From: Balneolales bacterium
Lineage (GTDB): Bacteria; Bacteroidota; Rhodothermia; Balneolales; Natronogracilivirgulaceae
NCBI GenBank assembly: GCA_007133875.1
Contig: SLLW01000161.1
Coordinates: forward strand, 1-10,225
Direction of reading: 5' to 3'
Length of the DNA: 10,225 nucleotides
Below, piece after piece: positions 6,158 through 10,225 of the stretch. The stretch's first letter is position 1; the number at the start of each line of letters is the position of its first letter. The notes under the pieces were generated by a model. The model saw nothing but the letters and a program-made list of their open reading frames with translations, had not been told where the DNA came from and made no database searches. Position numbers and translations under genes: made by a program.

Positions 6158-8989
6158 CTATCGGCTAAGATAGAGATTCTTGAACTCAAACGGTTTCCGG
6201 AAATGTTCATCTTTGAAGTCTTTGAGAAAGTAGATGGTCTCGCCTGTCGACTTCATTTCGGGCCCGAGCTCTTTTTTAACTTCCGGGAATTTGTCGAAGG
6301 GGAACACCGGTTCTTTGATGGCATAAAACTCCAGACTTGAAGAGAGGTCGAATTCGCTCAGTTTCGCACCGAGCATGACCTTCACGCCGATATCAGCTTC
6401 CGGCCTGCCGGTGGCCTTGGCGACAAACGGGATCGTCCGGGTAGCACGAGGATTGGCTTCTATGACAAACACTTCCGATCCTTTCACCGCGTATTGTACA
6501 TTAATGAATCCCCGCACATTCAGCGCTTTTGCAATTTTAAGCTGATACTCTTTCATGGTTTCGATGACCCGGTCATCAAGCGAATACGGCGGCAGCACGG
6601 CGGTCGAATCGCCCGAGTGAACGCCGGCCGGCTCCAGATGCTGCATGATGCCGCAGATATGGAGCTGTTCACCGTCATAAATCGAGTCGAAATCCACCTC
6701 AATGGCATTTTCCAGGAAGTGGTCAATCAGAAATTCGTTTTCGGGATGGGTTTTGAGCAGGGTCCGGACGTGGTCATCCAGTTCGCTCTCTTTCACAGCG
6801 ATACACATGCCTTGTCCGCCAAGGACATAGCTTGGCCGCAGCAGAACCGGGTAATCAATCCGTTTGGCGATGTCGGCTGCCTCTTTAGCGGTGAAGGCGG
6901 TGCCGTAGGCGGGGAACGGAATATTCAGGCTCAGGAGCGTCTCGGAAAATTTCCCTCGGTCTTCGGCCAGATCCATCATTTCAAATGGAGTGCCGAAAAT
7001 GCGGACATTATTCGCCGTAAGTTGCTTGGCCAGTTTGAGAGCGGTCTGTCCGCCAACCTGCAGGATCACCCCTTCCGGTTTTTCGTGTTCTATGATGTTG
7101 AACACATGCTCCCAGTAGACCGGCTCGAAATAGAGTTTGTCAGCAATATCAAAGTCGGTTGAGACGGTTTCGGGGTTACAGTTAACCATGATCGTCTCGT
7201 ATCCCATCTCTTTGGATGCCAGGACCGCATGAACACAAGAGTAGTCAAATTCAATGCCCTGCCCGATCCGGTTCGGGCCGCTTCCCAGGATCATCACCTT
7301 TTTGCGATCGCTGACTTCGCTCTCATTTTCATCATCATAGCAGGAGTAATAATAGGGCGTTGATGCCGGAAATTCGCCGGCACAGGTATCCACCATCTTG
7401 AAGACCGCTTTGATCCCCATCTCCTCGCGTTTATTCCGGACCTGCAGTTCGGTGATATTCTCCACATCACTTTGACTCAGCAGCCATGCAACCTGTTTGT
7501 CGGAAAAGCCGGCCTGTTTGAGTTCACGCATGTCATCTTTTTGGATGGAATAGAGCGTCTGGCCTTCGGTTCGGTTTTCCAGGCTCACCATATAGCGGAT
7601 GTTATCCAGGAACCAGGGGTCGATTTTCGTAATGTCGTGAACCTCTTCGGTGCTGGTTCCGAGCTTGAAAGCGTTGCGGATTTGAAGACTGCGGTCCCAG
7701 TAGGGCTTAAGCAACCGTTTACGTACCTCTTCACGGTTGATCTCTTCGTACCCGTCGGCACCGAGACCGCCGCGGCCGATCTCCAGCGACTGCCACGCCT
7801 TATTAAGCGCTTCGGGAAATGTGCGGCCGATAGACATCACCTCGCCGACGGCTTTCATCTGGGTTGTCAGCTCCTCATCAACTCCCGGGAATTTTTCAAA
7901 ATTGAACCTCGGTACCTTGACCACCACATAATCCAGGGAAGGCTCAAAGCAGGCCGATGTGGTTTTTGTGATCTGGTTTTCCAGCTCATCAAGGTTGTAG
8001 CCCACCGCCAGTTTGGAGGCGATTTTGGCAATCGGATACCCGGTGGCTTTGGATGCGAGTGCTGATGAACGGCTCACTCTGGGGTTGATTTCGATGGCGA
8101 CAATCCGGTCGGTGCCCGGTTCCATGCCGAACTGGACGTTGCAGCCTCCGGCAAAAGTACCGATAGATCGCATCATTTTAATGGCCGCATCCCGGAGAAG
8201 CTGGTACTGTTTGTCGGTGAGTGTCTGTGACGGGGCGACCGTGACCGAGTCACCGGTGTGTACGCCCATCGGGTCAAAGTTCTCGATCGAACAGATGATC
8301 ACCACATTGTCGTTGCTGTCCCGGAGCAGCTCCAGCTCAAATTCCTTCCAGCCGACGACAGCCTCCTCCAGCAGGATTTCGTGGACGGGGCTTAATTCAA
8401 GGCCTCGCAGTACTTTTTTCTCAAACTCGGATTCGTTCCAGATAATCCCGCCACCGGATCCGCCAAGGGTATAGGAGGGACGGATTACCAGCGGAAGTCC
8501 GCCCAGTTCCTGCAAAATCTCCTTGGCATCGAGCAGCGATTTTGCCGTGCGGCTTTTGCACTGGTCAATGCCGATATCCTCAATCATGTCCCGGAACTGC
8601 TGGCGATCCTCGGTGATGTCAATCGCTTCGATATCGACTCCGATAATATCGATTCCGTTCTCCTTCCAGAACCCTTCGTGATGAAGGTCACGGGCGAGGT
8701 TCAGTGCCGTTTGACCACCCATGGTCGGTAGGACGGCATCGGGCTTCTCGATTTCGACAATCTCCCTGATCGAGTCGGTCGTCAGTGGCTTCAGGTAGAT
8801 CGCATCAGCCATAATCGGATCCGTCATGATCGTGGCCGGGTTTGAGTTGATGAGAACAACCCGGTAGCCCTCTTCCCGCAGTGAGCGGCAGGCCTGGGTT
8901 CCCGAATAGTCAAATTCACAGGCCTGACCGATAACAATCGGTCCGGAGCCTATGAGAAGAATGGTGTTGATGTCGGTTCTTTTAGGCAT
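6158..8989 (-). CDS. carB: carbamoyl-phosphate synthase large subunit, lacking the allosteric domain
   Basis: Makes carbamoyl phosphate from bicarbonate, ammonia (channelled from CarA) and two ATP, feeding pyrimidine and arginine synthesis. The 943-residue product is a tandem duplication. The first half has an N-terminal fold [17 protein letters not shown] (14-30) and an ATP-grasp unit with Arg129, Arg170, [11 protein letters not shown] (171-181), Glu300 and Asn302. A connecting oligomerisation region spans about 400-555. The second half repeats this with [16 protein letters not shown] (569-584), Arg678, Arg718, [10 protein letters not shown], Glu844 and Asn846. After EMKSTGE (911-917) the protein ends with a short aromatic tail, LYLSR, and a TAG stop. 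The E. coli enzyme is about 1073 residues with a roughly 130-residue MGS-like domain binding ornithine, UMP and IMP; that domain is absent, and the 80-base gap to ddl leaves no room for a detached piece. ATG 8989 is two bases after the carA stop, so translational coupling is likely. Confidence 0.97.
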   Translation of the reverse strand: MPKRTDINTILLIGSGPIVIGQACEFDYSGTQACRSLREEGYRVVLINSNPATIMTDPIMADAIYLKPLTTDSIREIVEIEKPDAVLPTMGGQTALNLARDLHHEGFWKENGIDIIGVDIEAIDITEDRQQFRDMIEDIGIDQCKSRTAKSLLDAKEILQELGGLPLVIRPSYTLGGSGGGIIWNESEFEKKVLRGLELSPVHEILLEEAVVGWKEFELELLRDSNDNVVIICSIENFDPMGVHTGDSVTVAPSQTLTDKQYQLLRDAAIKMMRSIGTFAGGCNVQFGMEPGTDRIVAIEINPRVSRSSALASKATGYPIAKIASKLAVGYNLDELENQITKTTSACFEPSLDYVVVKVPRFNFEKFPGVDEELTTQMKAVGEVMSIGRTFPEALNKAWQSLEIGRGGLGADGYEEINREEVRKRLLKPYWDRSLQIRNAFKLGTSTEEVHDITKIDPWFLDNIRYMVSLENRTEGQTLYSIQKDDMRELKQAGFSDKQVAWLLSQSDVENITELQVRNKREEMGIKAVFKMVDTCAGEFPASTPYYYSCYDDENESEVSDRKKVMILGSGPNRIGQGIEFDYSCVHAVLASKEMGYETIMVNCNPETVSTDFDIADKLYFEPVYWEHVFNIIEHEKPEGVILQVGGQTALKLAKQLTANNVRIFGTPFEMMDLAEDRGKFSETLLSLNIPFPAYGTAFTAKEAADIAKRIDYPVLLRPSYVLGGQGMCIAVKESELDDHVRTLLKTHPENEFLIDHFLENAIEVDFDSIYDGEQLHICGIMQHLEPAGVHSGDSTAVLPPYSLDDRVIETMKEYQLKIAKALNVRGFINVQYAVKGSEVFVIEANPRATRTIPFVAKATGRPEADIGVKVMLGAKLSEFDLSSSLEFYAIKEPVFPFDKFPEVKKELGPEMKSTGETIYFLKDFKDEHFRKPFEFKNLYLSR

Positions 8990-8991
8990 GT

Positions 8992-10225
8992 TCAGGTGGT
9001 ACCGTTTTGTTCTTTATGGGTTAAAATGCGCTGGATGAATTCGTCAAACAGATACGATGAGTCGTGCGGGCCGGGGGAAGCCTCGGGGTGATACTGCACG
9101 CTGAATCCGTTGAAACGTTTGAAATCGAGGCCCTCAAGTGTGCCGTCGTTCAAATTGCGGTGGGTGATTTCCGCCACATCGGAAGAAATGGTGTCCGGAT
9201 CAAGGGCAAAACCGTGGTTCTGTGTGGTAATTTCAACCTGACCCTGTCGGAGGTTTTTCACCGGCTGATTTGCACCCCGGTGTCCAACGAACATCTTCAT
9301 TACCTTGATGCCCTCGGTCATGGCCATGAGTTGATGGCCGAGACAGATCCCGAATATCGGTTTACCGGTCTCTTTGGCTTTTTTGACGGTTTCCAGTGCA
9401 TAGTCCATGGGGTTGGGATCCCCGGGTCCGTTTGAGAAAAAGAAAGCATCGGGACCCCACTCCATAATCGTTTCAAAATCTGACTTCGCCGGATAAATAC
9501 GAACCATACAGCCTCGCTGGACGAAGTTGTTTACGATGTTGTTCTTGATGCCGTAGTCCAGCGCTGCAATTTTGATCAGTGCCGGTTTGTTCGGTTTATC
9601 CGTGTTGCCATCCTGACCTGATCCGGCAGCACCCGGGTTTGTGGTCGTTTCGGCCGAGGCGGCTGTTACCTGGGGCTCGGCTTTGGTAAGTGACGGACGG
9701 TAGAATTCGTGCTCTCCCGGTTTGATGGTTCTCGGCTCCTCCCGGGATACCTTGCTTGCCAGTTCCAGTCCAACCATGGAGGGCCACTCACGGGCTTGTT
9801 GCACCAGGGCTTCCTCATCCTCATTGTCACTGGAAATGATGGCATTTAAAACTCCTTTTTCGCGGATGTGGCGCACCAGCCGGCGGGTGTCCACACCGGT
9901 TATTCCGATGATCCGGTTACGTTTCAGGTACTCATTAAGATCCCCGTCGGCCATCGTGTTGCTGTAGTGATGGGAGAAAGAACGGACGATCAATCCTGAG
10001 ATCATCACTTTCCGTGCTTCATCGTCGCGGCCCGAAACACCGTAATTCCCGATGTGGGGGTACGTCATCATCATGAGCTGACCGTGATAACTGGGATCGG
10101 TGAAAATCTCCTGGTAGCCGGTCATGCTGGTATTGAAGCACAGTTCGCCGCCGGTGGTACCGGTATATCCGATCGCGAAACCATGGACTACGGTTCCGTC
10201 GGCTAGGGCAAGAATCGCTTTATCA
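8992..10225 (-). CDS. carA: carbamoyl-phosphate synthase small (glutaminase) subunit, 5' end off the window
   Basis: Hydrolyses glutamine and passes ammonia to CarB. About 410 codons are visible. The frame stays open to the right edge and reads family-like sequence ([13 protein letters not shown], then [18 protein letters not shown]) before the internal ATG at 10125, so that ATG is not the start and the true one lies beyond 10225. Counting from the internal Met, the N-terminal domain includes [18 protein letters not shown] (74-91). The class I glutaminase domain begins near 183 and has SNGPGDP (231-237), GICLGHQ with nucleophile Cys261, and [12 protein letters not shown] with His346 and Glu348, so the triad is complete. 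Between the domains (about 146-182) lies an Ala/Thr/Gly/Asn-rich stretch that looks disordered and makes the protein longer than the E. coli 382-residue form. It ends two bases before carB. Any pyrimidine- or arginine-responsive control region would lie outside the window. Confidence 0.96.
   Translation of the reverse strand, partial: DKAILALADGTVVHGFAIGYTGTTGGELCFNTSMTGYQEIFTDPSYHGQLMMMTYPHIGNYGVSGRDDEARKVMISGLIVRSFSHHYSNTMADGDLNEYLKRNRIIGITGVDTRRLVRHIREKGVLNAIISSDNEDEEALVQQAREWPSMVGLELASKVSREEPRTIKPGEHEFYRPSLTKAEPQVTAASAETTTNPGAAGSGQDGNTDKPNKPALIKIAALDYGIKNNIVNNFVQRGCMVRIYPAKSDFETIMEWGPDAFFFSNGPGDPNPMDYALETVKKAKETGKPIFGICLGHQLMAMTEGIKVMKMFVGHRGANQPVKNLRQGQVEITTQNHGFALDPDTISSDVAEITHRNLNDGTLEGLDFKRFNGFSVQYHPEASPGPHDSSYLFDEFIQRILTHKEQNGTT

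Noticed and set aside
6494..8065. Plus-strand open frames of 222 and 197 codons opposite carB
   Set aside because: Antisense to strongly conserved carB motifs; no recognisable domains; typical shadow frames.

Overview
The window looks like a housekeeping stretch of a Bacteroidota-group chromosome, most likely the Balneolota/Rhodothermota branch (inference). Three things support this. The malate dehydrogenase resembles the Salinibacter/Chlorobium LDH-like MDH type. Start codons lack good Shine-Dalgarno sequences and sit in A/T-rich context. One intergenic element fits the Bacteroidota promoter pattern TTTG-N-TAnnTTTG. I see no mobile element, CRISPR array, rRNA or tRNA.

Layout. Positions 1-225 are an A/T-rich leader with a possible promoter and a perfect 8-bp inverted repeat; no gene is supportable there. 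A single plus-strand gene (226-1032) encodes a NYN-type (PIN-like) nuclease-fold domain fused to a C-terminal cold-shock domain. It converges on a six-gene minus-strand cluster, and both sides share a strong bidirectional terminator at 1126-1165. Read in the direction of transcription (right to left), the cluster is carA (start lies beyond the right edge), carB, a D-Ala-D-Ala ligase-like gene (ddl), a lipoprotein ABC-type peptide-binding protein, nadK and mdh. Gaps are about 2, 80, 21, 75 and 46 bases, so the genes may be one operon or a few overlapping units. No gap exceeds 300 bases.

How the genes work together. CarA and CarB make carbamoyl phosphate from glutamine, bicarbonate and ATP for pyrimidine and arginine synthesis. 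Ddl makes the peptidoglycan dipeptide. NadK makes NADP from NAD. Mdh interconverts malate and oxaloacetate with NAD. The substrate-binding lipoprotein is the odd member, since no permease or ATPase gene is visible. The cluster is central metabolism and cell wall rather than a defence or mobile island.

Points of interest. The NYN-cold-shock fusion has lost two of the usual acidic active-site residues. CarB ends before the C-terminal allosteric (MGS-like) domain. CarA carries a low-complexity inter-domain linker. The MDH has an unusual nucleotide-binding loop. The Ddl has non-standard residues at two motifs plus a lysine-rich tail. I did not find a convincing new multi-gene system; the NYN-cold-shock protein is the best candidate for something not well described.
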